Shown one piece after another: positions 55,767-64,000 of a stretch of DNA of 64,000 bases. The stretch covers positions 4,716,556 through 4,780,555 of the forward strand of contig NZ_CM001558.1 of the NCBI RefSeq assembly GCF_000281895.1, given 5' to 3'. The notes beneath the pieces are model-generated. The model did not search any database. It saw nothing but the letters and a program-made list of their open reading frames with translations, and was not told the DNA's origin. Position 1 is the first letter of the stretch; every line of letters begins with the position of its first letter. The translations under genes were made by a program, and so were the position numbers. Source of the stretch: Pseudomonas fluorescens Q2-87 (GTDB lineage: Bacteria; Pseudomonadota; Gammaproteobacteria; Pseudomonadales; Pseudomonadaceae).

Positions 55767-56492
55767 TCAACGCTTGATATGCAATTCAACCCGACGGTTC
55801 TGCGCCCGCCCTTCGTCGGTCTCGTTGTCAGCTACCGGCTCGCTTTCGCCCTTGCCTTCGCTGGTGAGTTTGCCGGGCGCCAGCCCCTGGGTCAGCAGGT
55901 ACTCCACGACACTACTGGCCCGGCGCTCGGAAAGCCCCTGGTTGTAGGTGTCGGTCCCGACACTGTCGGTGTGGCCCACCACACGGATACTGGCGACATC
56001 GGCATTGCTCAACTTGCCGACGAGCCCATCGAGCTGACTGCGAGCGTCTGCGGTGAGGTTGGACTTGTCGAAATCAAACAGCACTTTGCCGGCGTCGTTG
56101 AGGGTGATGACTTCGCTGGTCGGTGCCTGGGGCTCGACCGGCGGAGCGCTGGCCGGGTATTGCGGCAATGGGCACCCGTGATGTTCGACGGGCGTATTGG
56201 CAGGCGTATCAGGGCAACGGTCGCGGCGGTCGAACACGCCGTCACCGTCTTCATCGCCGTCCTGGGCATAGCAGATCAAACCACCGCCCAACAGCCCCAA
56301 CGCGGCGCCGCCGGCAGCCCATCCGCTGCTTTCGATCGCACCCAAGCCACCGCCAACCAGGCCGCCGATCAAGCTGCAGATTGGCCAAGTGCGTTGATTG
56401 AGGGGCGCGCTGCCATCGCTGTGCGTGGCGCAACCGGACAATAGGCTGCTCGCCAGCAGCACCGGCAAGGCGGCCTTGATTAGAACATTCAT
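55767..56492 (-). CDS. OmpA-domain lipoprotein with TSP3-type calcium repeat (copy 1)
   Basis: Lipoprotein of 241 residues (lipobox LLSGC). After the anchor comes a glycine-zipper segment (GGLVGGGLGAIESSGWAAGG), then a thrombospondin type 3-like Ca-binding loop DGDEDGDGVFDRRDRCPDT, a Pro-rich linker, and an OmpA peptidoglycan-binding domain (VLFDFDKSNLTADARSQLDGL, VGHTDSVGTDTYNQGLSERRA, RVELHIKR). AGGAG lies before the ATG. The next gene upstream encodes a close paralogue, so this is a tandem duplication. Confidence 0.88.
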   Translation of the reverse strand: MNVLIKAALPVLLASSLLSGCATHSDGSAPLNQRTWPICSLIGGLVGGGLGAIESSGWAAGGAALGLLGGGLICYAQDGDEDGDGVFDRRDRCPDTPANTPVEHHGCPLPQYPASAPPVEPQAPTSEVITLNDAGKVLFDFDKSNLTADARSQLDGLVGKLSNADVASIRVVGHTDSVGTDTYNQGLSERRASSVVEYLLTQGLAPGKLTSEGKGESEPVADNETDEGRAQNRRVELHIKR

Positions 56493-56582
56493 GGTGAAAG
56501 CTCCTGTGTCACCGGCCCATACCGGTCACACAGGAGTAAAGACCCGCATCCGCAACTCAACAAGCCGCGCGGGCAAAGGGGT

Positions 56583-57278
56583 TCAGCGGTTTATCTTGAT
56601 TTCGGTGCGGCGGTTCAAGGCACGTCCGTCGGCGGTTTTGTTGTCTGCCACCGGCTGGCTTTCGCCGGCACCGGCCACCGAGACAAAACTGGCACGAGGC
56701 ACGCCCTGTTCGACCAGGTATTGCACGACCGAATTGGCCCGTTTCTCCGACAACCGCTGGTTATAGGCATTGCTGCCGACGCTGTCGGTGTGACCCGTGA
56801 CCCGCAGCTGCGCGGTGGACGTTTCCTGTTTCAGCCGGGTCGCGACGGTGCTCAGCACTTCCTTGTCGGTTGGGGTCAGCGTGGCTTTGTTGAATTCAAA
56901 GTGCACGTCGCGGATCACGATGGTCTCCTCCTTGACCACGACAGGCGCTTCGACCACTGGCGCCGGCGCCGGTGGCGGGCAACCGTCGGCATCGACCTGC
57001 ACACCCTTCGGCGTGCCCGGGCACTTGTCGCGGCTGTCCGGCACACCATCGCCATCTTCGTCGCCGTCGCCATGAGCCCAGCACCAGCCCGCTGCCACAG
57101 TGCCGGCCACCAACGCACCAGGACCGATCCAGGAGCTGCTTTCAATGGCGCCCAATCCCGCGCCAACGACGCCGCCAGTGGCCGCACAGATCGGCCAGTC
57201 GGTTTTCTGCAAACCTGCGCAACCAGTCAACACACTGGTGAGCAGAACCAGGGGTAACGCTGTCCGAACGATGCTCAT
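56583..57278 (-). CDS. OmpA-domain lipoprotein with TSP3-type calcium repeat (copy 2)
   Basis: Lipoprotein of 231 residues with the same architecture as its downstream neighbour: lipobox VLTGC, a glycine-rich segment (GVVGAGLGAIESSSWIGPG), the TSP3-like loop GDGDEDGDGVPDSRDKCPGTP, and an OmpA domain (VHFEFNKATLTPTDKEVLSTV, VTGHTDSVGSNAYNQRLSEKRA, RRTEIKINR). Spacing to copy 1 is 90 nt. The paralogues agree best in the OmpA domain and differ in the linker. Confidence 0.88.
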   Translation of the reverse strand: MSIVRTALPLVLLTSVLTGCAGLQKTDWPICAATGGVVGAGLGAIESSSWIGPGALVAGTVAAGWCWAHGDGDEDGDGVPDSRDKCPGTPKGVQVDADGCPPPAPAPVVEAPVVVKEETIVIRDVHFEFNKATLTPTDKEVLSTVATRLKQETSTAQLRVTGHTDSVGSNAYNQRLSEKRANSVVQYLVEQGVPRASFVSVAGAGESQPVADNKTADGRALNRRTEIKINR

Positions 57279-57470
57279 CGGTTTTTCTCCTTGAGGGATC
57301 GGCTTTGCGCCGATTCAGGGGAGTAAAGACCCGAGTTCGACTCTGCGCCAGCCTTGGGCATTCGTCGGTTTCGCCGCGTGTTTACGGCCGTTCGACCCGC
57401 TCGCGCGCAAACCGCTCTAGGCCATGATGTCCGGGCAGGCTATCGTGAGGGTTCTGACTGAGGAACTTCG

Positions 57471-57968
57471 ATGACCGTTGCCATCTCTTCGCGTACGCCC
57501 CAACAAGCCCTGGCGGCCGTGCTTGACCGTTATGCCCCGCAAACGCTGCTGTTGATCGGCGCCGACAGCTTCCCCGCGCTCGAAGCCTTCCAACAGGCGC
57601 ATCCAGCCACCGAAGTCGTGCATACCGGCCCCGGCGCGCTGCCGGCGGACGTAGCGGCACGGCGTTTTGACCTGGCCCTGGCGCTCGATTGCCTGGAGCA
57701 TTTGCCCAAGCGCGACGGTCTGAACCTGTTGGGTGGCATCCGCAACCTGAACGCCAGCCGTATCGCCGTGCTGGCGGACCTGAACGCCTGCGGCTGGCAG
57801 GAAACGGACTTCTTTTCCCTGGCGTTGCAGGCCAGCGAACGGTTCCAGCGCCAGGATCAGGTCTTGACCCTGTTCACCTACGATCTGCTTGAATACAAAC
57901 AAGTCCCCGACTGGCTCAACTCCCGTTTTTGGGCCAACCCGGAAAATTTCGGAAAATACTGGTGGTAG
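57471..57968 (+). CDS. DUF6231-type protein, methyltransferase-like fold
   Basis: Cytoplasmic protein of 165 residues. The pattern [17 protein letters not shown], then [29 protein letters not shown] resembles a reduced SAM-methyltransferase core with the glycine loop degraded. It corresponds to a Pseudomonas family of unknown function (DUF6231). It ends [22 protein letters not shown] and is followed 11 nt later by the YchJ gene. Confidence 0.75.
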   Translation: MTVAISSRTPQQALAAVLDRYAPQTLLLIGADSFPALEAFQQAHPATEVVHTGPGALPADVAARRFDLALALDCLEHLPKRDGLNLLGGIRNLNASRIAVLADLNACGWQETDFFSLALQASERFQRQDQVLTLFTYDLLEYKQVPDWLNSRFWANPENFGKYWW

Positions 57969-57979
57969 CCTTGAACACA

Positions 57980-58456
57980 ATGCACGCACCCATTTGCCCT
58001 TGCGGCAGTGGCAACCCACTGCCAGCCTGCTGCGGCCATTACCACGACGGCCATCCGGCGCCCTGCGCCGAAGCCCTGATGCGCTCGCGCTATAGCGCCT
58101 ATGTGTTGGGTCTGGTGGACTACTTGGTGCACACCACGCTCCCGGCCCAGCAGGACGATCTCGACCGCCAGTCCATCAGCGAGTGGAGCGCCAACAGCAC
58201 CTGGCTGGGGCTGGAAGTGGAAAGCAGCGAGGTCTTCGGTGGCCAGCCGGAACACGCCTTCGTCACTTTCACGGCCCGCTGGCATGACGGCCAGGGCGAA
58301 CACAGCCACCGCGAACAGTCTTCATTCGTACAAAACGGCGGGCACTGGTATTTCATCGACCCCACCGTATCGGTCAAGGCCGGACGCAACGACAGCTGCC
58401 CGTGCGGCAGCGGACAAAAATTCAAGAAGTGCTGCGCAGGCTACTTCGCGCGCTAA
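57980..58456 (+). CDS. YchJ family protein with two SEC-C zinc motifs
   Basis: Protein of 158 residues from ATG 57980. An N-terminal SEC-C motif ([14 protein letters not shown], residues 6-19), an NTF2-like middle ([24 protein letters not shown], with [21 protein letters not shown]), and a C-terminal SEC-C motif ([19 protein letters not shown]) are the YchJ/UPF0225 layout. Each motif should bind one zinc. Function is unknown. It probably forms one transcript with the upstream DUF6231 gene. Confidence 0.9.
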   Translation: MHAPICPCGSGNPLPACCGHYHDGHPAPCAEALMRSRYSAYVLGLVDYLVHTTLPAQQDDLDRQSISEWSANSTWLGLEVESSEVFGGQPEHAFVTFTARWHDGQGEHSHREQSSFVQNGGHWYFIDPTVSVKAGRNDSCPCGSGQKFKKCCAGYFAR

Positions 58457-58523
58457 TTTCGGAAACGTCCGACGCCCGTCCGCTCTCCAGCGGGCTAGAC
58501 TGGGGGAAACCAGAGGCACGGAT

Positions 58524-59009
58524 ATGAACCATTCACCCTTGCTATTGCGCATCGCTTGCCTGCTGCTGTTCGTCGGGCTCGGCGGCTGCGCGTCATGGCA
58601 AGGCGAAGAGGCCCCGGAGCCGCAGGTGCATCTGGTCAAGGTCGAGGTGGTGCGGGCTCGGCTCCTTGAGCAGAAGTTCATGCTGCACTTTCGCGTCGAC
58701 AACCCTGCCGACAGCGACCTGACCGTACGCGGCCTGACCTACCGCATTCATCTGGGAGACCTGCTGTTGACCGAAGGTGAGCATGAGCATTGGTTCACCG
58801 TGGGCCCCAGGCACAGCGCCTTCTTCAAAGTACCGATCCGTACCAACCTGTGGCCGCAAGTGCGGGAGGTAGTGAAACTCCTGGGCAAACCCCGACAGGA
58901 GATCCCCTATCGTCTGGAAGGTGAGCTGGAAACCGGATTATTCATCGCCCACTACGTGCACCTGGAGCGCAATGGCGTGATAATCGCCGCCGATTTAATT
59001 GCGGAGTAA
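58524..59009 (+). CDS. LEA-type-2 family lipoprotein
   Basis: Lipoprotein of 161 residues from ATG 58524 (CAGAGGCAC upstream). The lipobox is GLGGC with Cys22. The mature part carries a WHy/LEA14-like beta domain ([45 protein letters not shown], then [17 protein letters not shown]). Such domains are linked to desiccation or stress tolerance, but the role in bacteria is unclear. It lies between two SEC-C genes in the same direction, and the stop is 5 nt before the next start. Confidence 0.87.
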   Translation: MNHSPLLLRIACLLLFVGLGGCASWQGEEAPEPQVHLVKVEVVRARLLEQKFMLHFRVDNPADSDLTVRGLTYRIHLGDLLLTEGEHEHWFTVGPRHSAFFKVPIRTNLWPQVREVVKLLGKPRQEIPYRLEGELETGLFIAHYVHLERNGVIIAADLIAE

Positions 59010-59014
59010 CCCCG

Positions 59015-59218
59015 ATGACCCAGCAGCCTCACGTCCACGGTCCTGATTGCAATCATGATCATGACCATCATCACGACCATGACCACGGCCATGTCCATGG
59101 CCCGAACTGCGGCCACGCCCACCAGGAACCGGTGCGCAACGCCCTGAAGGATGTCGGTCGCAATGACCCTTGCCCATGCGGCAACGGCAAGAAGTTCAAG
59201 AAGTGCCACGGGGCTTGA
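59015..59218 (+). CDS. His/Asp-rich SEC-C mini-protein
   Basis: Protein of 67 residues. Residues 5-37 are dominated by His and Asp ([32 protein letters not shown]), and the C-terminus is a complete SecA-like zinc motif ([15 protein letters not shown]). It could hold several Zn, Ni or Cu ions. It begins 5 nt after the LEA lipoprotein gene, so the two are probably one operon. I know similar short SEC-C proteins but no proven function. Confidence 0.82.
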   Translation: MTQQPHVHGPDCNHDHDHHHDHDHGHVHGPNCGHAHQEPVRNALKDVGRNDPCPCGNGKKFKKCHGA

Positions 59219-59250
59219 GGGTCCGGGCGAAGAACTTCTTCGCCTGCTAG

Positions 59251-59356
59251 GCCGTTATCGCGAGCAAGCTCGCTCCCACAGGGGATTTGAGGTGAGGCGA
59301 TATTTAATGATCGCCGAAGAATCAATGTGGGAGCGAGCTTGCTCGCGATGAGGCCG
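59251..59356. repeat. REP pair (type A variant), diverging
   Basis: ATCGCGAGCAAGCTCGCTCC at the left and TGTGGGAGCGAGCTTGCTCG at the right. The variant GAGCGAGCTTGCTCGCGAT replaces GAGCGGGC. Confidence 0.85.
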
Positions 59357-59376
59357 GCACATTCAGTGCCGACCTG

Positions 59377-59958
59377 TCAGCCCGCCTCCAGAATCCGCCG
59401 CACACTGCTCACCGTCGCATACTCGCCGTGCAAGTTGCCCAGGGACATGGCATGCACCTCGCTGGCCGAGCGGGCATTGCCGAAATAGTCGGCCTTATCA
59501 AAAGTGAAGCAGGCGTCTTCGGCCACCCAGGTGTCGAATCCCAGGTTGCCGGCCGTGCGCGCTGTGGACTCTACCGAGTTGTTCGTCGCCACGCCGACGA
59601 TCACCAATTGCCCGATCCCGGCCTTACGCAGGTTTTCTTCCAGACGGGTACCGCTGAACGCATCCGGCACCTGCTTCTGAATCAGCTCTTCACCGGCCAT
59701 CGGCTCGAATCGTGGTTGAACCTCTACGCCCGCCTGTCCTGGCCAGAACACCGAGTCCGGTGAGCGGGACAGATGGTGGACGTGAATCACTGGCCGCGCC
59801 GAATGTCTCCAGAACGCCAGTAATTCCAGCATGCGCAACTCCGCCTCGGGATTGTTGCGGGAGCCGAGCGTGGGATGAAGGATGCCTTTTTGTTGATCGA
59901 TGAGGATCAACGCTGCGTTTTTCTGTAGCTCCATGCCGGTTTTCTCTTGCTCGGTCAT
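59377..59958 (-). CDS. Isochorismatase-like hydrolase lacking the usual catalytic Cys
   Basis: Rossmann-like hydrolase of about 193 residues (ATG 59958; MEKS at 59970 and MELQ at 59934 are alternatives). The first catalytic Asp is in ALILIDQQKGILHP, and the Lys in LIQKQVPDAFSGTRLEENL. The position of the nucleophilic Cys, in the GVATNNxVESTAR motif, holds Ser. It may use Ser, be a non-catalytic relative, or belong to a subfamily with another chemistry. Confidence 0.85.
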   Translation of the reverse strand: MTEQEKTGMELQKNAALILIDQQKGILHPTLGSRNNPEAELRMLELLAFWRHSARPVIHVHHLSRSPDSVFWPGQAGVEVQPRFEPMAGEELIQKQVPDAFSGTRLEENLRKAGIGQLVIVGVATNNSVESTARTAGNLGFDTWVAEDACFTFDKADYFGNARSASEVHAMSLGNLHGEYATVSSVRRILEAG

Positions 59959-60076
59959 TGATTTTTCCACACTTGAGCATCACCTCTTCCTACAGGCAAG
60001 CCTTCGAGCAAAAGAGGACAACCTCCTGCCGTCGATTGTTGTCCCTTCATCACGATGTCTTATCTGGAGCCCTCCC

Positions 60077-60721
60077 ATGATCGACCTGTATTACTGGACC
60101 ACCCCTAACGGCCATAAAATTTCGCTGTTCCTGGAAGAAGCCGGCCTGCCTTACAAGGTGCACCCGATCAATATCGGCCAAGGCGAGCAATTCAAACCTG
60201 AATTCCTCAAGATCGCGCCAAACAACCGCATTCCCGCCATCGTCGACCATGAACCGGCCGACGGCGGCGAACCGATCTCACTGTTTGAATCCGGCGCCAT
60301 CCTGCTGTACCTGGCGGAAAAAACCGGCCAGTTCCTTCCCAAGGATCTACGCGGGCGGCAAGAAGTCCTGCAATGGCTGTTCTGGCAAATGGGCGGCCTG
60401 GGACCGATGGCCGGGCAGAATCATCATTTCAGCCAGTTCGCACCGGAAAAGATCCCCTACGCAATCAAGCGCTATGTCGACGAGACCGCTCGCTTGTACG
60501 GCGTTCTGGACCGACGCCTGGCCGACCGTGACTTCGTGGCTGGCAGTGAATACAGCATCGCCGACATGGCGATCTACCCTTGGACGGTGTCCCACAAATG
60601 GCAGAGCCAGCGGCTGGAAGACTTCCCTAACGTGCAACGCTGGTTCAACCGCATCAAGGAACGTCCGGCGACCGTGAAGGCCTACGCCCTGGTGGACAAG
60701 ATCAACCCACCCAAATCCTGA
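60077..60721 (+). CDS. Glutathione S-transferase family protein (YfcG/YghU, nu class)
   Basis: Cytoplasmic protein of 214 residues from ATG 60077. The N-terminal thioredoxin fold begins MIDLYYWTTPNGHKISLFLEE, with the TPNG motif of nu-class GSTs instead of a catalytic Cys or Tyr. It continues with NNRIPAIVDHE (cis-Pro) and LFESGAILLYLAEKTG. The alpha domain has QMGGLGPMAGQNHHF and DMAIYPWTV. Nu-class enzymes act as disulphide-bond reductases with glutathione. A longer in-frame reading from 59900 overlaps the divergent hydrolase and is rejected. Confidence 0.9.
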   Translation: MIDLYYWTTPNGHKISLFLEEAGLPYKVHPINIGQGEQFKPEFLKIAPNNRIPAIVDHEPADGGEPISLFESGAILLYLAEKTGQFLPKDLRGRQEVLQWLFWQMGGLGPMAGQNHHFSQFAPEKIPYAIKRYVDETARLYGVLDRRLADRDFVAGSEYSIADMAIYPWTVSHKWQSQRLEDFPNVQRWFNRIKERPATVKAYALVDKINPPKS

Positions 60722-60888
60722 GATGACGCGACGGCGAGGATTCGGTGTCATCCCGAAGGTCAGGATGTCACCGAGCCCGGGCTTTCATCGCCAAATCAAC
60801 AAATAACCCTCGCCCCCGCTTGCGCGGCCCCCTCCTGCTCACTAACGTAGCGCCTTTATTGGTGCTACCCCCCCGCAGGAGCTTTGCC

Positions 60889-63339
60889 ATGGCCTCGCCA
60901 GCCTCTATTTCCTTTTTCCCCCGGCTCGGCGCTGCCGCCGCAGTGGCCAGTGTGCTCGGCTTGAGCGGTTGCCAGACCTGGAATACCCAGGACTCGGTCC
61001 CGCCCACTTCCGGCGTACAGCCGCTCAAGGGGCTGGCACAGAACGTCTCGATTCGACGCAATGCCATGGGCATGCCGCTGATCGAAAGCAACAGCTTCCA
61101 CGACGCCCTGTTCACCCTCGGCTACGTCCATGCCAGCGACCGCATCACCCAAATGGTGACCCTGCGCCTGCTGGCCCAGGGGCGGTTGGCGGAAATGTCC
61201 GGCGCCGAACGGCTGGACGTCGACCGCTACATGCGCGCCGTCAATCTGAAGAAAAACGCCGATGAGCTGTACAAGGCTTCTTCGCCACGGCTCAAGCGTT
61301 TCTTCGAGGTCTATGCCCGCGGCGTCAACGCCTACCTGTTCCGCTACCGCGACAAGTTGCCGTCGGACCTGGCCGCCACCGGTTACAAACCCGAATACTG
61401 GAAACCGGAAGATTCGGCGCTGATGTTCTGCCTGTTGAACTTCAGCCAGTCGGCCAACCTGCCGGAAGAAATCGCCAGCCTGGTACTGGCCCAGACGGTC
61501 ACCAACGATAAGCTCGCCTGGCTGAGCCCGTCCTATCCGGACGAGCAACTGCCCTTGGCCGAGGCCGAAAAGCTCCAGGGAATCCGTCTCAACGGCCAGG
61601 TTCCGGGGCTGCAGGAGATCAGCAAGGCCACCGGCCAACTGGCTGGGATGAACCTGCTGGGCGCTGCCTCTTCGAGCAACTGGGCCATCGCGCCACAACG
61701 CAGTCGCAGCGGCAAGAGCCTGCTGGCCAGCGACAGCCACGGGCCGTTGGGGGTGCCGGCGCTGTGGAGCCCGGTGCAGATCCGGGCACCGAAGTATCAG
61801 GCAGCCGGGATTTCCGTGGCGGGTATCCCGATGATCCTGGCGGGCTTCAACGGCAAGGTAGCCTGGAGCATGACCAGTGTCCTGGGAGACAACCAGGACC
61901 TGTTTCTGGAAAAAATCCGACGCCAAGGCAATGGCCTTTCCTACGAGGTCAACGGCAAATGGCAGCCGGTAATGGTGCGTAACGAAACCTATTTCATCAA
62001 AGGCCAGCGATCGATTCGCGAAGCGGTGTTCGAGACTCGCCATGGCCCATTGCTCAATAGCGCCCAAGGCCTGGCCATGGCCAGCGGCTTTGGCCTGGCG
62101 TTGCAGACGCCGAGCTTTACCGACGACAAGACCCTGGACGCGTTTTTCGACCTGTCCCGTGCGCAAAGTGCCGAGAAAGCCTCCGACGCCAGCCGGGAAA
62201 TCCGTGCGATGGCGGTGAATCTGGTCTTCGCCGATGCCAGTCATATCGGCTGGCAAGTCACCGGCCGCTACCCAAACCGCCGCGAAGGCGAAGGCCTGTT
62301 GCCGTCGCCAGGCTGGGACGGCCGCTACGATTGGGATGGCTATGCCGATCCGATGCTGCACCCTTACGACCAGGACCCGGCCCAGGGCTGGCTCGGCACG
62401 GCCAACCAGCGCGTCATCCCCCACGGCTACGGCATGCAATTGTCCAACTCCTGGGCCGCACCGGAGCGTGGCGAACGCATGGCCGAACTGGCCGGCGCAG
62501 GCAAGCACGACACCCGCAGCCTGACCGCCATGCAATATGACCAGACCACGACCTTCGCGGCCAAGCTCAAGAAAGTCTTCGAAGCGCCGGGCATGGCCCA
62601 ACCGCTCAGGCAGGCGATCGAAGCGCTGCCGATCACTGAACGGGCCAAGGCCCGCGAGGCCTACACCCGCCTGATGGCGTTCGATGGGCGGCTCAGCCCG
62701 ACCTCCGCCGACGCGGCGGTTTATGAGCTGTTCCTGCAGGAAAGCATGAAGCAGATTTTCCTCGACGAACTGGGCCCGGACAGCAGTCCGGCGTGGAAAG
62801 CATTGATCGCCAATGGTCAGTCGTCCTACTCGGCCCAGGCCGACCATCTGCTGGGACGCGAAGACAGCCCGTTCTGGGACGATGTGCGCACGCCGCAAAA
62901 AGAAGACAAGGCCGTTGTCCTGGCCCGCAGCCTGGCCGCCGCTATCAACGCCGGTGACAGCCAACTGGGCGCGGATCACAAGGCCTGGCAATGGGGCAAC
63001 CTGCATCGCTACGAGTGGAAAAACAGCAGTGGCCAGGTCGTACGCGGCCCGGTTGCGGCCGGTGGCGATGCCAGCACGCTCAACGTGGCGGCGTTTGCCT
63101 GGGGCCAGGATTTCTACACCACGCTGGCGCCGGCCATGCGTTTTATCGTCGACTTCGGCCAGCCTGAACCGTTGATGGTGCAGGACGGCGCGGGCCAATC
63201 CGGTAACCCGGCGAGCCCGAACTATGTCAATGGCATCGATCCGTGGATCAAGGGGCAGTACCAGAATTTGCCGCTGCAACCACAGAACTTCGATCGGGCC
63301 TATGGCAAGACGCGGTTGACCCTGGTGCCTGGCAAGTAA
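60889..63339 (+). CDS. quiP: Acyl-homoserine-lactone acylase QuiP
   Basis: Ntn-hydrolase of the penicillin acylase family, 816 residues from ATG 60889 (AGGAG seven nt upstream). A signal region ends in a lipobox-like LGLSGC (Cys28). The alpha chain has [40 protein letters not shown], and a spacer precedes the autocatalytic site near Ser262 in [21 protein letters not shown]. The beta chain includes [22 protein letters not shown]. It matches P. aeruginosa QuiP as I remember it nearly throughout, but lacks about 20 residues near [11 protein letters not shown]. It should degrade long-chain AHL signals in the periplasm. Confidence 0.93.
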   Translation: MASPASISFFPRLGAAAAVASVLGLSGCQTWNTQDSVPPTSGVQPLKGLAQNVSIRRNAMGMPLIESNSFHDALFTLGYVHASDRITQMVTLRLLAQGRLAEMSGAERLDVDRYMRAVNLKKNADELYKASSPRLKRFFEVYARGVNAYLFRYRDKLPSDLAATGYKPEYWKPEDSALMFCLLNFSQSANLPEEIASLVLAQTVTNDKLAWLSPSYPDEQLPLAEAEKLQGIRLNGQVPGLQEISKATGQLAGMNLLGAASSSNWAIAPQRSRSGKSLLASDSHGPLGVPALWSPVQIRAPKYQAAGISVAGIPMILAGFNGKVAWSMTSVLGDNQDLFLEKIRRQGNGLSYEVNGKWQPVMVRNETYFIKGQRSIREAVFETRHGPLLNSAQGLAMASGFGLALQTPSFTDDKTLDAFFDLSRAQSAEKASDASREIRAMAVNLVFADASHIGWQVTGRYPNRREGEGLLPSPGWDGRYDWDGYADPMLHPYDQDPAQGWLGTANQRVIPHGYGMQLSNSWAAPERGERMAELAGAGKHDTRSLTAMQYDQTTTFAAKLKKVFEAPGMAQPLRQAIEALPITERAKAREAYTRLMAFDGRLSPTSADAAVYELFLQESMKQIFLDELGPDSSPAWKALIANGQSSYSAQADHLLGREDSPFWDDVRTPQKEDKAVVLARSLAAAINAGDSQLGADHKAWQWGNLHRYEWKNSSGQVVRGPVAAGGDASTLNVAAFAWGQDFYTTLAPAMRFIVDFGQPEPLMVQDGAGQSGNPASPNYVNGIDPWIKGQYQNLPLQPQNFDRAYGKTRLTLVPGK

Positions 63340-63368
63340 CTGCCGACCGGGGCTGAAGACAAGACGCC

Positions 63369-63486
63369 TGTGGAGGGAGCTTGCTTTCGCTGGACTGCGA
63401 AGCAGGCCCCGGCACGTCTACAGGCAGACCGCGTCAGTCGGTGTTACGACTGCTGCGCAGCCGAGCGGGAGCAAGCTCCCTCGCCA
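63369..63486. repeat. REP pair (type B, degenerate left arm)
   Basis: TGTGGAGGGAGCTTGCTTTCGCTGG at the left against GAGCGGGAGCAAGCTCCCTCGCCAC at the right. Confidence 0.82.
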
Positions 63487-63533
63487 CGGTGATTGGGTGT
63501 TGAATTCGGTATCGCGGTTCGACACAAAGCCAG

Positions 63534-63560
63534 TGTGGGAGCGAGCTTGCTCGTGATGAA
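63534..63560 (+). repeat. Single REP (type A)
   Basis: TGTGGGAGCGAGCTTGCTCGTGATG is a lone type A copy. Confidence 0.78.
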
Positions 63561-63644
63561 GTCAATCCATTCCAGCGAAAACCCAATAGAACTTCTCCCC
63601 CCGCCAGCGCCTCTACCTGACAAGCCCATCGCCCCGGTGACTGC

Positions 63645-64000
63645 ATGGATCTTGTCATTGCCCGCCCCGAAGGCCTGTATTGCCCGCCCGGGGATTTCTA
63701 CATCGACCCGTGGCGTCCGGTAGAACGTTCAGTCATCACCCACGCCCATGGCGACCATGCCCGCAACGGCAACCAACATTACCTGGCAGCGGCGCCCGGC
63801 GAAGGCATTCTGCGTTCCCGCCTCGGCCAGGACATCGACCTGCAAACCCTGCCCTACGGCGAACGCCTGCTGCATCACGGCGTGACCTTGAGTTTTCACC
63901 CCGCCGGCCATGTGCTGGGCTCGGCCCAGGTGCGGCTGGAATATCAAGGTGAGGTCTGGGTGGCGTCGGGGGATTACAAAGTCGAGCCCGACGGCACCTG
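63645..64000 (+). CDS. Ligase-associated DNA exonuclease, MBL fold (3' end outside window)
   Basis: The first 118 codons of a metallo-beta-lactamase/beta-CASP protein. It begins MDLVIARPEGLYCPPGDFYIDPWRPVERSVITHAHGDHARNG, with the HxHxDH zinc motif as HAHGDH. HPAGHVLGSAQVRLEYQG, then VWVASGDYK, follows. This pattern is the CPSF/YSH1-like exonuclease usually encoded next to an ATP-dependent DNA ligase and an Lhr-type helicase. The ligase gene would be expected just beyond the right edge. The frame is open at 64000. Confidence 0.88.
   Translation, partial: MDLVIARPEGLYCPPGDFYIDPWRPVERSVITHAHGDHARNGNQHYLAAAPGEGILRSRLGQDIDLQTLPYGERLLHHGVTLSFHPAGHVLGSAQVRLEYQGEVWVASGDYKVEPDGT

Larger units (their letters stand above)
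63340..63644. other. 305-nt spacer after quiP, mostly REP sequence
   Basis: Filled by a type B pair and one single type A element. No gene was seen. Confidence 0.8.

Noticed and set aside
59900..60076. N-terminal extension of the GST gene
   Set aside because: It runs over the start of the divergent hydrolase and lacks family residues; ATG 60077 gives the normal length.
60865..63279. 804-codon open frame antisense to quiP
   Set aside because: Composition (runs of Q, R, G, V) is that of a shadow frame; the plus strand is an unmistakable acylase.

Overview
This 64 kb window comes from the chromosome of a Pseudomonas, most likely of the P. fluorescens group. The evidence is high GC with strong third-position bias and clear Pseudomonas gene blocks: edd-glk-gltR-gtrS divergent from gap, arcDABC, pobRA, braCDEFG, quiP, and a FecI/FecR/heme-receptor/heme-oxygenase cluster. 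Short palindromic REP elements typical of this group (core GCGGGCTTGCTCGCGA and its variants) lie between many genes. I see no rRNA, tRNA, CRISPR array, transposase or integrase. This is core chromosome with a few accessory inserts.

Layout. 1-6.4 kb: Entner-Doudoroff glucose block, with a histidine kinase cut by the left edge, its response regulator, glucokinase and phosphogluconate dehydratase on the minus strand. GAP dehydrogenase is divergent, and two HexR-type operators lie between. 6.5-11.4 kb: heme uptake by cell-surface signalling (Fur box, ECF sigma factor, anti-sigma factor, TonB receptor with a signalling domain, heme oxygenase). 11.5-12.9 kb: a CoA-transferase with an unusual domain order. 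12.9-20.1 kb: arginine deiminase pathway arcDABC with an Anr box and a second, divergent ArcD paralogue. 20.3-24.3 kb: a small membrane-anchored protein, pobR/pobA and a DHA2-type efflux pump.

24.4-32.3 kb is the most unusual part. A two-gene unit encodes a 146-residue protein whose two ends look like a ubiquitin fold and which finishes in Gly-Gly, followed by a 976-residue DUF4132 (MolR-type) protein. After an MFS transporter comes a stand-alone tubulin/FtsZ-superfamily GTPase of about 725-740 residues, far larger than phage or plasmid tubulins. I know of no described system that pairs a Gly-Gly ubiquitin-like protein with DUF4132; this is the best candidate here for something new.

32.6-37.7 kb: complete branched-chain amino-acid ABC importer braCDEFG. 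37.9-40.4 kb: a bufferin-type RiPP cluster (DUF2282 precursor, DUF692/MNIO modifying enzyme, DUF2063 partner, DoxX membrane protein), a copper-response system. 40.5-50.2 kb: LysR/SDR pair, lipoprotein, FAD dehydrogenase, PLP lyase, nhaA, slyB, pdxH and an odd OmpA lipoprotein with a Lys/Ala-rich tail. 50.3-60.7 kb: serine hydrolase, dinG with a LexA box, a collagen-like exported protein overlapping a DUF1145 gene, two tandem OmpA/TSP3 lipoproteins, YchJ and a His-rich SEC-C mini-protein, an isochorismatase-like protein lacking the usual Cys, and a GST. 60.9-64 kb: quiP (acyl-homoserine-lactone acylase) and the start of a ligase-associated exonuclease cut by the right edge.

All functional names rest on recognising protein families by eye; no database search was run.
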